NCBI GenBank assembly: GCA_965116565.1
Contig: OZ220699.1
Span: forward strand, 1,054,001 to 1,118,000
Direction of reading: 5' to 3'
From: Bin87 sp965116565
GTDB lineage: Bacteria > Chloroflexota > Dehalococcoidia > Lucifugimonadales > UBA3495
DNA length: 64,000 bases
The notes beneath the pieces are model-generated. The model saw nothing but the letters and a program-made list of their open reading frames with translations. It was not told where the DNA came from and did no database searches. Made by a program: the position numbers and the translations under genes. Positions 24,558 to 33,210 of the stretch are shown here, in pieces; the first letter of the stretch is position 1, and every line of letters begins with the position of its first letter.

Positions 24558-25871
24558 CTACCGCAATTCGGCAGGGTGGTCCAGGCGCACCTTGTGCAGG
24601 AGAATGGCGCCGATGATGAACAGCAACGCGCTGGTTCCGAGGAGGGCCGTGTACCCGTAACCCGGGCCGAACCAGACGGTGACCAGGTCGGGCAGGGGGC
24701 CGATGGCCTTGGCGCCGGCCGCGCCGACCAGGGTGCCCAGGTTCACGATGCCCATGTGCTGGGCTTCGCGGCCGGGCGTGCCGAGGTCATTGGCCATGGC
24801 CCAGTGGCACGGGAGTATCATGCCAACTGCGCCGCCGATGATGCTGGCGACCACCACTGCCATAAAGTACGAGTTGACCCACATCATCGCCACAGTGGCG
24901 GCAACCGCGATGACCACACCGACGGAGAGCACGGGTTTGCGCCCGACCCGATCGGACAACCATCCCGCGGGGTAGGTGGTGAGCACCAATGCGCCGCCGA
25001 CTCCGATAATCGCCAAACCGAGAGCCTGGGCGGGGTTGTCCACCTGGACCTTGTCGCGGAGGAAGAAGAGGCCGTAGGTGGAAAAGATGATCACGGCAGC
25101 CATGAACGCGCCCCGCGATACCACGAACCAACCGAGGTCGGGATGGAGGCGGGCCATGGAGGTGGACTCGGGGAACACCATGGTGGCGCGCTGAAATACG
25201 GCGGAGGCGGCCCCTCCGGCCTGTCGCATGCGACCGAAGATGGTGAGAGCGCTGGTGGCAGAGGTAACGAACAGGACACCGGCGACCATGGCGAGGGTGG
25301 CCCACAACCAATGGACGCCGTCGGGCCTGGAGTAGTGTCCAATCATCAGGGCGGCGACGCACAGGAGACTGGCGCCGCCCAGCGCTTCGAGGAGCGTCTT
25401 GATGGAGGCGGAAACACCCATGCGGTTGGCGGGGACCAATTCGCGCACGCTGGCGAGATAGGGGGAATAGCCGATGCCGGAGTTGATCTGGATGAACATC
25501 CAGATGACGAGGAGGCTGACGTAGGTGAGGGGCGTGGCGAGGCCGGCCAGGCCGACGGGGATGCAGAGGCACGTCCAGAGCATATAGGGCAACCGCCGAC
25601 CCAGCCGGGAACGGGTGCGATCGCTGGCCCAACCCACCGGGACCTGGACCAAAGCGGTGGCCAGCAAACCGGCAAGACCGACCACGCCGAGCAAGGTGTT
25701 TTTGGCCGCGTGGGGTGCGACCTCCAGCACGAGGATGGGCAGGACCGCGGTGTCCATGGCCAGGATGAATCCGGCCAAGCCAAAGCTGTAGGCATTCAAC
25801 GCCACGAGGGCGCGTTTGTCCCAGAAGCGTTCCGACACGGTGGGTGGCTGGAGCGTGGTCGCGGCGTTCAT
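24558..25871 (-). CDS. MFS transporter (sugar/GPH-like)
   Basis: 437-residue 12-helix permease. The first-half loop motif is GWASDRTRSRLGRRLPYM and the second-half one GWLSDRVGRKPVLS. The RSRLGRRLP stretch recalls the sugar (GPH/SLC45-like) branch of the superfamily. The ATG at 25871 gives a typical cytoplasmic N-terminus; longer frames run back into the divergent BtuF-like gene region. Substrate unknown. Confidence 0.82.
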   Translation of the reverse strand: MNAATTLQPPTVSERFWDKRALVALNAYSFGLAGFILAMDTAVLPILVLEVAPHAAKNTLLGVVGLAGLLATALVQVPVGWASDRTRSRLGRRLPYMLWTCLCIPVGLAGLATPLTYVSLLVIWMFIQINSGIGYSPYLASVRELVPANRMGVSASIKTLLEALGGASLLCVAALMIGHYSRPDGVHWLWATLAMVAGVLFVTSATSALTIFGRMRQAGGAASAVFQRATMVFPESTSMARLHPDLGWFVVSRGAFMAAVIIFSTYGLFFLRDKVQVDNPAQALGLAIIGVGGALVLTTYPAGWLSDRVGRKPVLSVGVVIAVAATVAMMWVNSYFMAVVVASIIGGAVGMILPCHWAMANDLGTPGREAQHMGIVNLGTLVGAAGAKAIGPLPDLVTVWFGPGYGYTALLGTSALLFIIGAILLHKVRLDHPAELR

Positions 25872-25971
25872 GGTGGCGGCTATGAACCGAACGGGAAATC
25901 CGGTTACGCCGGAAGTATATGCTACAATCCGGGCGACGACTACGGATAGCCGGAATGAGGGGGAGTGCGCC

Positions 25972-26994
25972 GTGCGGATATGTTCGCTGCTGCCCAGCGG
26001 CACGGAGATACTGTTCGCCCTGGGGAAGGGCGAACAGATCATAGGGGTTACCGATCTGTGCGATCACCCGCCGGAGGTTGCCGGGATACGGGTGGTGTGC
26101 CGGAGTAGAATCGACCCAGCGGTGATGTCGAGCGAGGAAGTGGAGGCGGAGATGAGCCGCATCCTGTCGTCGGGCGAGAGTCCGTACGACCTGGACGTGG
26201 ACTGGTTGAGGCAGGCTGCCCCGGACCTGGTGCTGACGCAGGACCTGTGTTACTTCTGCGAGGTTGACGCGGGGACCGTACGGCAGGCGGTGGAGCCGAT
26301 ACCGTTGCCGCCGACGGTGCTCAATTTGAACCCGAGGACGCTGGACGAGATACTGGACAGTTTCGTCGAGGTCGGCGAGGCCTGCGGCGCTTCGGATGCG
26401 GCGGCGGACCTGGTATCCGGTTTGCGGGCGCGGATCAGCGCGGTTGAGAATAAGGTGAGTCGCGCCGGCCGCAATCCGGCCGTGTTCTCGCTGGAGGGAG
26501 TGAACCCGCTGGTTATCGGCGGGCACTGGGTTACCGACCTGGTGTCGCGGGCCGGCGGAGTGTTGCCGGAACGGTTTGCGGCGGGTTGCGCCGCCGAGCG
26601 GATTGAGTGGGACGAGGTGGTTTCCGCGGCTCCTGACAAGTTGTACATCGACCTGTGTTCGTCGGACCTGTCCCGGAGCGTACGGGAGATTCCGTGGTTG
26701 GCGGGTCAGCCGGGATGGAGCGACTTGCCAGCGGTGCGGTCGGGAGAGGTGTACCTGATCGACCACAGCACGCTGAGCCGGCCCGGGCCGAGGGTGGTGG
26801 ATGGACTGGAGTTGCTGGCGGAATTGACGCATCCGGAATTGTTCTCCGGTCACATACCGCCGGAGACGGTGTTGAAGCTGGACGCGGGACGGGCGAGCAA
26901 GCTGCCGGCGGATCGGATCGGGGAGGCGTTTGCGCCGTGGCCGGCGGTTTCGGGCGAGAGCGCTCGGGAGAAGTTGGGCGCCGCAGTGGTCTGA
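25972..26994 (+). CDS. Cobalamin-binding (BtuF-like) ABC substrate-binding protein
   Basis: 340-residue class III periplasmic-binding-protein fold, similar to BtuF and siderophore-binding proteins. It starts VRICSLLPSGTEILFALG, the usual first strand of the N-lobe, and has PDLVLTQDLC near residue 85 and the C-lobe IDHSTLSRPGPRVVDGLE. The GTG at 25972 with a GAGGGGGA ribosome-binding site gives a protein with no signal peptide, like the many cytoplasmic 'cobalamin-binding' homologues of unknown role. No ABC permease or ATPase lies nearby. Confidence 0.78.
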   Translation: MRICSLLPSGTEILFALGKGEQIIGVTDLCDHPPEVAGIRVVCRSRIDPAVMSSEEVEAEMSRILSSGESPYDLDVDWLRQAAPDLVLTQDLCYFCEVDAGTVRQAVEPIPLPPTVLNLNPRTLDEILDSFVEVGEACGASDAAADLVSGLRARISAVENKVSRAGRNPAVFSLEGVNPLVIGGHWVTDLVSRAGGVLPERFAAGCAAERIEWDEVVSAAPDKLYIDLCSSDLSRSVREIPWLAGQPGWSDLPAVRSGEVYLIDHSTLSRPGPRVVDGLELLAELTHPELFSGHIPPETVLKLDAGRASKLPADRIGEAFAPWPAVSGESAREKLGAAVV

Positions 26995-27392
26995 CGGTTT
27001 GGCGCACGGATCGGTGGCGAGAATCCGGCGGTCGGGACGAGGGATTGAATCAGCGTCGAGAGTGGCCGTCCCCTGTGTGCGGATGTGCGGGTGTGCGGAT
27101 GGCGCAGGACATTGCCATCGGTGATGGAAGCAACTGCAGAGTGAACGTAATTGCGGACACCGCAGGCAACCCTTTTCGCCCGAACGCGCGATTGCTGCCA
27201 GCGAGACATACAACCACCGGTCGGATGACAACGATCCTGAGAGGGCGCTGCTGGATTCCGGATCAAGTCCGGGATGACGAAGTGTGGAGATATTCGCTCA
27301 TCGCTCGTAATCGGCTGCGTGGAAGCGGGGCGTTTGGCAATGGTGATACTGTCCGGGTATAATCATCGCCAAATTATCGGGGGTAAGCCGCA
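26995..27392. other. Intergenic stretch
   Basis: 398 nt without a recognisable gene. Contains palindromic repeat copy 2 (27251-27280). The right end should hold the flavin reductase promoter, e.g. ATACTG...GGTATAAT at about 27345-27363, where TATAAT is a good -10. Confidence 0.55.
27251..27280. repeat. Palindromic interspersed repeat, copy 2
   Basis: CTGGATTCCGGATCAAGTCC followed by GGGATGACGA; the halves GGATTCCGGA and TCCGGGAT are largely complementary. Same family as 7901 and 44051. Confidence 0.6.
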
Positions 27393-27878
27393 GTGGTTAG
27401 TCAAAACGACTTTCGCCAGGCAATGTCAAAATTCGCGACCGGAGTGACGGTGATCACGACGCTGGATCCGGAGGGCAATCCGCATGCGATGACGGCGAAC
27501 GCGTTCACATCGGTGTGCCTGGACCCGCCGACGCTGCTGGTATGCGTGGCGCACAACACCATCACGTACGGATACGTGGAGGAACAGAAGAGGATCGGGG
27601 TCAACGTGCTGCGTGAGGAACAGGAAGTGCTGGGGATGTATTTTGCGCGGCGGCCGGAGCAGCGCGAGGGGAACCCGGAGTATTCGTACACGATGGGTGA
27701 TCACAATGTACCGGAGCTCGACGGCTCGATGGTGTTTTTCAACTGCGACATCGTGGGTTCGCACGTGTATGGCGACCACACGATTTACGTGGGCGAAGTG
27801 AAGCAGATGCACCACCGAGACGAAGAGGCGAACCCTCTCATGTTCTTCGACAGCCACTGGTACCACCCGATGCACTAG
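27393..27878 (+). CDS. Flavin reductase domain protein
   Basis: 161 residues of the FMN-binding split-barrel flavin reductase family. Begins FRQAMSKFATGVTVITT and continues MTANAFTSVCLDPPTLLVCV, both family hallmarks, with GVNVLREEQE near residue 70. Such proteins supply reduced flavin to two-component monooxygenases or act as NAD(P)H:flavin oxidoreductases. No partner oxygenase is adjacent. GTG start with a GGGGG(T)AAG upstream. Confidence 0.88.
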   Translation: MVSQNDFRQAMSKFATGVTVITTLDPEGNPHAMTANAFTSVCLDPPTLLVCVAHNTITYGYVEEQKRIGVNVLREEQEVLGMYFARRPEQREGNPEYSYTMGDHNVPELDGSMVFFNCDIVGSHVYGDHTIYVGEVKQMHHRDEEANPLMFFDSHWYHPMH

Positions 27879-28065
27879 GGGCAGTGTCCGTCCCCAGAAC
27901 TCGGATAGTCGCGGGTCGGCGTTTGTTGCTAGCCCGATGAGGCCCGGTTGCCAGTGATGCCGGCCTCTGGCACAATATCAGCCTTGCGACAGGACTAATC
28001 GGTTCAACGCGAACCGGCGCTCGCCCTCAGGCGGCGGAGCGAACGACCAACGGAGGTATCATCCG

Positions 28066-29355
28066 GTGGCTTTCATCAAAGGACTAAAATGCCGGGAGTG
28101 CGGCCGGGAGTATCCGGGCGACCCCCTGAACGTTTGCGATTTCTGCTTTGGGCCGCTCGAGGTCATCTACGACTACGTGACCATATCCGAGGTGGTTAGC
28201 CACGAACGGATAGCCCAGGGCCCGCTCAGCATCTGGCGGTACGAAGACCTGCTGCCGGCGTCGGCGGAAGATCCGGTGGACATAATGGCGGGCTATACGC
28301 CGCTGATGAAAGCCAAGAACCTGGGGAAACGGCTGGGCCTGAACAACCTGTACATCAAGAACGACAGCGTCAACCCGTCGTTCTCGTTCAAGGACCGGGT
28401 GGTGTCGGTGGCCGCGACCAAAGCGGTGGAGTTCGGTTACGAGACATTGGCGTGCGCGAGCACCGGGAACCTGGCCTGCAGCGTGGCGGCCCATGCCGCG
28501 CGGGCGGGAGTGGACGCTATCGTGTTCATTCCGGCAGACCTGGAACGGGGCAAGGTGATAGGCGCAGCGGTGTATAACCCGACGCTGGTGGCGGTTGACG
28601 GCACCTACGACGAGGTGAACCGGCTGTGCAGCGAGATCAGCGACAACTATCACTGGGCGTTTGTGAACATCAACATGCGCCCCTACTATGCCGAGGGCAG
28701 CAAGACGCTGGGTTATGAAGTGGCCGAGCAGTTGGGCTGGCGGATCCCGGACCACGTGGTGGTGCCGTCCGCGTCGGGCGCGATGTTCACCAAGATCTGG
28801 AAAGGTTTCAATGAACTGGCGTGCCTGGGCCTGCTGGACGGGGTTGATCCGATGCCGTTCGGGGCGGACCAGAACACGGTGCATCATCCTGCGGTGACGA
28901 CACGCATGCACATGGCGCAGGCGGCGGGCTGCAGCCCGATCGTCACGGCGTGGGAGAACCACCGGAACCAGATCAGGCCGGTGCGCCCGGACAGCATCGC
29001 CAAGTCCCTGGCGATAGGCAACCCCGCGGACGGCATCTACGCGCTGCGGGTGATACGGGAGTCGGAGGGCAGCGGATACGCCGTGCCGGAAAACCAGGTC
29101 GTGGAAGGCATCAAGCTGTTGGCCGAAACCGAGGGCGTGTTCACGGAGACGGCGGGCGGCGTTACGGTTTCAACGTTGAAGTACCTGGCCGAGACCGGCG
29201 CCATCGGGCCGGACGAACTGACGGTTGCGTACATCACGGGCAACGGACTGAAGACGCAAGAGGCCGTGGAAGAGGTCGTGAATCCGCTGGTGGTCAAGCC
29301 GATGATGGGGTCATTTGAGGCGGCCCTTGAGCGCCGAGTCGCGGCCGGAGTATAG
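28066..29355 (+). CDS. thrC: Threonine synthase-type PLP enzyme
   Basis: 429 residues, fold type II PLP enzyme. An N-terminal zinc-ribbon has CRECGREYPGDPLNVCDFC (four Cys, residues 9-27), typical of the class II threonine synthases. The PLP-binding Lys is in VNPSFSFKDRVVS near residue 107, and the phosphate-binding loop follows as CASTGNLACS. GTG start with CGGAGG. It makes threonine from O-phosphohomoserine by family assignment, but the tight operon with a NIL-domain protein and a sulfur carrier leaves room for a thiolating role. Confidence 0.88.
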   Translation: MAFIKGLKCRECGREYPGDPLNVCDFCFGPLEVIYDYVTISEVVSHERIAQGPLSIWRYEDLLPASAEDPVDIMAGYTPLMKAKNLGKRLGLNNLYIKNDSVNPSFSFKDRVVSVAATKAVEFGYETLACASTGNLACSVAAHAARAGVDAIVFIPADLERGKVIGAAVYNPTLVAVDGTYDEVNRLCSEISDNYHWAFVNINMRPYYAEGSKTLGYEVAEQLGWRIPDHVVVPSASGAMFTKIWKGFNELACLGLLDGVDPMPFGADQNTVHHPAVTTRMHMAQAAGCSPIVTAWENHRNQIRPVRPDSIAKSLAIGNPADGIYALRVIRESEGSGYAVPENQVVEGIKLLAETEGVFTETAGGVTVSTLKYLAETGAIGPDELTVAYITGNGLKTQEAVEEVVNPLVVKPMMGSFEAALERRVAAGV

Positions 29356-29361
29356 GACGCG

Positions 29362-29604
29362 ATGGCCAGGCAGCGAGTGCGGTTCACCTTCTCGGCGGAC
29401 ATGGTGAGAGAGCCCGTCATCTATCGACTGGGCCACGATTTTGACGTGGTTACCAACATCCGGCGGGCGGATGTGCGCGCGGACATGGGCTGGGTAATTC
29501 TGGAGTTGGACGGGACGGACGACGAGATCCAGCGGGGTCTGACGTGGGTCGCCGACAGCGGCGTGCGCGTTGACCCGATTGCCGGAGACGTAATTGAGGG
29601 CTGA
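29362..29604 (+). CDS. NIL-domain protein
   Basis: 80 residues, almost entirely an NIL domain: VRFTFSADMVREPVIYRL at the start, then the NIRRADVRADMGWVILEL strand. NIL domains occur at the C-terminus of the methionine importer ATPase MetN, where they sense methionine, and in stand-alone form beside sulfur-metabolism genes. It lies 6 nt after the threonine synthase and 55 nt before a sulfur-carrier gene, so it may sense a sulfur amino acid. Confidence 0.85.
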   Translation: MARQRVRFTFSADMVREPVIYRLGHDFDVVTNIRRADVRADMGWVILELDGTDDEIQRGLTWVADSGVRVDPIAGDVIEG

Positions 29605-29659
29605 CCCCGGCGACTGATGACGCCCCGGGGCTTGCAGAACAACAGGAGGAGAATCCCCA

Positions 29660-29935
29660 ATGGGCGTTATGGTACGTATCCCCACACCGCTGCGACGGAT
29701 GACACAGGGGGCGGACAAAGTAGAGTTGGAGGTGGATGATCTCTCGCAGATGATCGACCGGCTGGAGTCCGACTACCCTGGGTTCAAGGAACGGCTGCTG
29801 GACGAAGAGGGCGAACTGCGCTATTTCGTGAACATCTACGTGAACGGCGAGGACATCCGGTTTGACCAGGGGCTGAAGACGTCCATCAAGTCGGGAGACG
29901 AGGTGAGCATTGTGCCGGCGGTGGCCGGGGGTTAA
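29660..29935 (+). CDS. MoaD/ThiS-family sulfur carrier
   Basis: 91-residue beta-grasp protein ending SIVPAVAGG, with an exposed Gly-Gly terminus suited to adenylation and thiocarboxylation. It resembles the archaeal MoaD/CysO-like branch (VMVRIPTPLRRMTQG start) rather than the moaD at 10417. An AGGAGGAGA ribosome-binding site precedes the ATG. Context with threonine synthase and NIL protein suggests sulfur delivery to an amino acid instead of molybdopterin. Confidence 0.85.
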   Translation: MGVMVRIPTPLRRMTQGADKVELEVDDLSQMIDRLESDYPGFKERLLDEEGELRYFVNIYVNGEDIRFDQGLKTSIKSGDEVSIVPAVAGG

Positions 29936-30023
29936 CTGCTGCTGCGCGGGCCACATTGGTCAAGGAAATTGGATTTCTCTCAAGTCAAGAGGCGCAGCAT
30001 CAGGTTGAGACAGGACAGGCGTC

Positions 30024-30386
30024 ATGACCACTGAAAGCAGAATCAGTTTTCTGGAGGGCGCTCTGACCCAAGTGAGCGAAAGGCTCCGGGATCACACCGA
30101 GCGTTTCACGGCGATTGCGCGGGATATTCAATGGCTACGCGCCGAGGCGAACGCTAACCGTGTGGAGATCAACGCTAACTTGGAATCTCTCCGGGCGGAG
30201 ATGAATGCCAACGACGAGACGCTGAGAACTGAAATGAACGCGCTATGCGTGGAGATGAACGCTAACGTAGAATCCCTGCGCGTGGACAATTCAGCCACTC
30301 GTCGGGAGTCTCGGTGGATTGGAGGGATCATCGTATCGGGAATTATCGCGGCATTCATCGCCAATCTTGTGGTGCAGGTTTTCTGA
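30024..30386 (+). CDS. Small coiled-coil membrane protein
   Basis: 120 residues, no known family. Residues 5-95 form a predicted coiled coil with an 11-residue quasi-repeat around EMNANxESLR (seen near 50, 60, 75), and residues 100-118 (GGIIVSGIIAAFIANLVVQV) are a single C-terminal transmembrane helix. Probably tail-anchored with the coiled coil in the cytoplasm. ATG with GACAGG upstream. Confidence 0.65.
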   Translation: MTTESRISFLEGALTQVSERLRDHTERFTAIARDIQWLRAEANANRVEINANLESLRAEMNANDETLRTEMNALCVEMNANVESLRVDNSATRRESRWIGGIIVSGIIAAFIANLVVQVF

Positions 30387-30421
30387 CGTGTGCAGGAAAC
30401 GCTTCGCCAGTCATAGACGAT

Positions 30422-30448
30422 TCGGGGCGGGTTTCAAACCCGCCCCGA
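30422..30448. terminator. Perfect palindrome between convergent genes
   Basis: TCGGGGCGGGTTT (30422-30434) and AAACCCGCCCCGA (30436-30448) are complementary around one base. It sits between two convergent genes and could serve both, although without a long T-tract; GGGGCGGGTTT...AAACCCGCCCC palindromes are also a known repeat type. Confidence 0.5.
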
Positions 30449-30470
30449 CGCAATTGGGTGTAGCTACGAA

Positions 30471-31355
30471 CTAGTTGCGGCCGTATTTGTCCACGGCGCG
30501 GTCGCCGGTTAGGGCGAGGAAAATGTCGCCTTGGGCGTCGCACCAGATGCCGTGAGCGGAGCGGCTGTCCCAGCGAGCGAGGACGTTGCCGTCCCGGTCG
30601 AAGATGCTGACGCGGGGGCTGGCGGAGTTGTCGAGCGTGGCGAGTTCGCTGACGACGAAATCGCCTTCCGGCGTTAGCGAGATGTCGGTGGGGCGCTGGG
30701 CATCGGTCCACATGGCGATGAAGTCGCCGGAGGTGTTGAACACCTGCACGCGGCTGTTCTCGCGGTCGCAGACGTAAACCCGGTCGTCGCGGGTCACCAG
30801 CAGGCTGTGCGGAAGGTGGAACTCGTAGGGGTGTTCCTTGCCGGGCTTGCCCCAGGAATACTTGTGGTTGCCGTCGTTGTCGAAGCGGTGGATGCGGGCG
30901 TTGCGGTAGCCGTCGGAGACGAAGAGGTCGCCGCTGGGTGACGGGACCAGTTCGGTGGGGTAATTGAACGGGCCGGCGGCGCGGGGCACTAGGGCGCCAG
31001 CGACCTCGCAGCCGGTGTCGGAGTGGACGCCGTTGCGTCCCAGCATCTGGATGGGCTTGCCGTCGATCGAGTACATGATGCACGTTGAGGTGTCGCGGTC
31101 GGTCAGGTACACGATGTCGTCCTCGATGAAGAAGCCGTGGGCGTACACGAAGCCGCCGTTGCCCCAACCGCTTTTGAAATCGCCCGTGGCGCGGTCGAAG
31201 ATGGCGACGGGCGGGTCGGCGCGGTGGAACGCATAGATGTCGCCGGCGGAGTCGCTGGCGATAGCGCTGACGGCGCCCAGGGGGTGGGCATCGGGCATCT
31301 TGGCCCAGTCTGAGGTGAGGGTGTAGGCGTGCTTGCCGGATCCTACGGTGGTCAT
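30471..31355 (-). CDS. NHL-repeat beta-propeller protein
   Basis: 294 residues with at least five NHL-type blades, e.g. SPSGDLFVSDGYRNARIHRF near 130 and DDRVYVCDRENSRVQVFN near 185. Similar to the peptidylglycine alpha-amidating lyase-like NHL proteins common in environmental bacteria. No signal peptide from the ATG at 31355 (MTTVGSGKHAY). Function unknown; probable ligand- or protein-binding scaffold or lyase. Confidence 0.78.
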   Translation of the reverse strand: MTTVGSGKHAYTLTSDWAKMPDAHPLGAVSAIASDSAGDIYAFHRADPPVAIFDRATGDFKSGWGNGGFVYAHGFFIEDDIVYLTDRDTSTCIMYSIDGKPIQMLGRNGVHSDTGCEVAGALVPRAAGPFNYPTELVPSPSGDLFVSDGYRNARIHRFDNDGNHKYSWGKPGKEHPYEFHLPHSLLVTRDDRVYVCDRENSRVQVFNTSGDFIAMWTDAQRPTDISLTPEGDFVVSELATLDNSASPRVSIFDRDGNVLARWDSRSAHGIWCDAQGDIFLALTGDRAVDKYGRN

Positions 31356-31391
31356 GTTTGGGCCTCCAGAGGCGGGGGGTTTTACGATAGC

Positions 31392-31415
31392 AGGGGCAAG
31401 GCATGCCTCGCCCCT
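31392..31415. terminator. Hairpin after the E1 operon
   Basis: AGGGGC (31392-31397) pairs with GCCCCT (31410-31415), extended inside by AGGC/GCCT. It lies 50-75 nt downstream of the dehydrogenase beta gene. Similar GGGGCGAGGCATGCCTCGCC-type palindromes are widespread repeats, so a repeat origin is possible. Confidence 0.4.
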
Positions 31416-31467
31416 ACAGGTACGAATCAGTGTGGCGGGTCGGGATTGGAACCGCCCCACGCGGGGG

Positions 31468-32523
31468 CTAGGCCACCAGGCGGCGGATGGTGGCGATGAC
31501 TCGTTCGGAGTTGGGGACGTAGAGGTTTTCCAGCGCGCGGCTGTATGGTACGGGGGTGTGTGGCGGCGTGACGCGTGACGGGGGAGCGTCCAGGTAGTCG
31601 AAGGCTTCCTCGGCGACGCGGGCGCAGATGTCGGAGGAGATGCTGCACACGGGGGTGTCCTCGTCCACCACGAGCAGGCGGTGGGTGCGGCGCACGGAGT
31701 CCAGCACGTGGTCGTAGTCGATGGGCGAGACGCTGAGGAGGTCGATGACCTCGGCGTTGATGCCCTCCTTGGCGAGTTCCTCGGCAGCCTCGACGGCGAC
31801 CCAGGTCATCTTGCTGATGCCGACCACGGTGATGTCGGAGCCGGGGCGCACCGTGCGGGCCTTGCCCAGCGGCAACGTGTACAGTTCTTCGGGGACTGGT
31901 CCGACGTCGCCATAGAGGCCCTTGTGCTCGAAGAATACCACCGGGTCATCGTCGCGGATGGCGGAGAGGAGCAGGCCCTTCGCGGTGTAGGGGTCGGAGG
32001 GACATACGCCCTTGAGTCCGGGGATGTGGCTGAACAGCGAGTAGAAGGACTCGGAGTGCTGAGCCGCGCTGCCGAAGCCGGCGCCGATACGGGTGAGCAT
32101 GACGAAGGGGACCTTGACCTGGCCGCCGAACATGTAGCGCATCTTGGCGGCGTTGTTGAGAAGCTGGTCCATGCAGACGCCGACGAAGTCCACGAACATC
32201 AACTCGGCGACGGCGCGCATGCCGGTGGAGGCGGCGCCGATGGCGGTGCCGACAAAGGCGGCCTCGGAGAGCGGGGTGTCGAGGACGCGCTCGTTGCCGA
32301 ACTCCTGGATGAGGCCGCGGGTGGTTCGGAATGCGCCGCCCCAGGCGTCGACGATGCCCAGGTGTTCGCGGCCGGCGCCGCCGGCGATCTCCTCGCCCAT
32401 GATGATGACGGTTTCGTCGCGGCGCATTTCCTGGGCGAGAGCCTCGTTGATGGCCTCGCGGGTCTGAATTTCGCGGGTTTCGCCCGGAGGGGGCATCATT
32501 GGGGTTTCAACCATGGTGGTCAT
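31468..32523 (-). CDS. pdhB: 2-oxoacid dehydrogenase E1 component, beta subunit
   Basis: 351 residues, transketolase-like C-terminal half of a pyruvate/acetoin/branched-chain 2-oxoacid dehydrogenase E1. Features: MGEEIAGGAG near 42, DTPLSEAAFVGTAIGAA near 82 and the TPP-proximal Glu in that stretch, and the C-terminal transketolase domain with SDITVVGISKMTWVAVEA. Works as an alpha2beta2 enzyme with the alpha subunit encoded upstream at 33210-34220. E2 and E3 are not visible, so the substrate is unresolved. Confidence 0.9.
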   Translation of the reverse strand: MTTMVETPMMPPPGETREIQTREAINEALAQEMRRDETVIIMGEEIAGGAGREHLGIVDAWGGAFRTTRGLIQEFGNERVLDTPLSEAAFVGTAIGAASTGMRAVAELMFVDFVGVCMDQLLNNAAKMRYMFGGQVKVPFVMLTRIGAGFGSAAQHSESFYSLFSHIPGLKGVCPSDPYTAKGLLLSAIRDDDPVVFFEHKGLYGDVGPVPEELYTLPLGKARTVRPGSDITVVGISKMTWVAVEAAEELAKEGINAEVIDLLSVSPIDYDHVLDSVRRTHRLLVVDEDTPVCSISSDICARVAEEAFDYLDAPPSRVTPPHTPVPYSRALENLYVPNSERVIATIRRLVA

Positions 32524-32527
32524 GTTG

Positions 32528-32902
32528 TCAGCCTCCGATGGGGGTGATGGCTACGGGGCCGTTGGGAACGGCGTCGATGGTGATGCGGTGGTTCCAGAGG
32601 AATTCCATGCCGAGGAGGGGTTCGGAGTTGAGTTGAATGATCTCTGCTCGTCGCTGGATTCCCTGCCATACAACCGTCGCTTCAGCGTAAGATACCCTGA
32701 CGAACTCCCCGGTTGCGGGCCTGGCATTGACCCATTCCGAGGTCGACAGTCCGAGCCTGTTCATGTAGCGGTCGGGCAGCAGGAGTTGGCCGGTAAAACC
32801 TGTGTCGAGTATGAACTGTATGATGTGTGGGTTTCTCTGGCTGTCCAGGACGGTTACAGGAACAAGTGGCTTGCGTGTAGAGATTACTCTGCCGGAGGTC
32901 AT
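32528..32902 (-). CDS. Clan AA (retropepsin-like) aspartyl protease
   Basis: 124 residues with the single aspartic-protease motif FILDTGFTGQLLLP near residue 30, a downstream ALLGMEFLWN-like stretch (EPLLGMEFLW, the second psi-loop motif) and overall length of a retropepsin-type monomer that would dimerise. ATG overlaps the preceding gene as ATGA, and pdhB starts 4 nt after its stop. Bacterial members are poorly characterised. Confidence 0.8.
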   Translation of the reverse strand: MTSGRVISTRKPLVPVTVLDSQRNPHIIQFILDTGFTGQLLLPDRYMNRLGLSTSEWVNARPATGEFVRVSYAEATVVWQGIQRRAEIIQLNSEPLLGMEFLWNHRITIDAVPNGPVAITPIGG

Positions 32903-33210
32903 AGCTCCGGTTCCTCATGCCATCCCAGGAATACCGGGGCGGAATAACCAACACGGATCATGAATCCGCAGGCTCCGGGGGCCCGATTTTTCAATTTGTG
33001 GGTAGCGTCCAGCATATTGTCGGCAACGGCGTAGTCGCCGGTATATACGTCCACAAACACAAACCGGCCGATGTCATTTTCGGTCATCAGCGGCCTGATT
33101 TTCTGGCGGTAGATCAGCTTGCCCAACGCCGAGATTTCGATGTCCGTCAGGTTGGGTTGGCCCTTCCCAAGGTCCAGATCCATGTTCATTGCCTGTGACC
33201 TTGGCTCCAT
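32899..33210 (-). CDS. Hypothetical partner of the aspartyl protease
   Basis: 103 residues, no known domain. The ATG overlaps the pdhA stop as TAATG and its own stop overlaps the protease start as ATGA, so four genes form a coupled set. Met8 (33189) is an alternative start. Clan AA proteases are often preceded by such short unrelated partners; a regulatory or substrate role is inference. Confidence 0.6.
   Translation of the reverse strand: MEPRSQAMNMDLDLGKGQPNLTDIEISALGKLIYRQKIRPLMTENDIGRFVFVDVYTGDYAVADNMLDATHKLKNRAPGACGFMIRVGYSAPVFLGWHEEPEL

Noticed and set aside
24787..27231. 814-codon minus-strand open frame
   Set aside because: Spans an MFS gene and the BtuF-like gene in other frames; Arg/Pro-rich with no domain.
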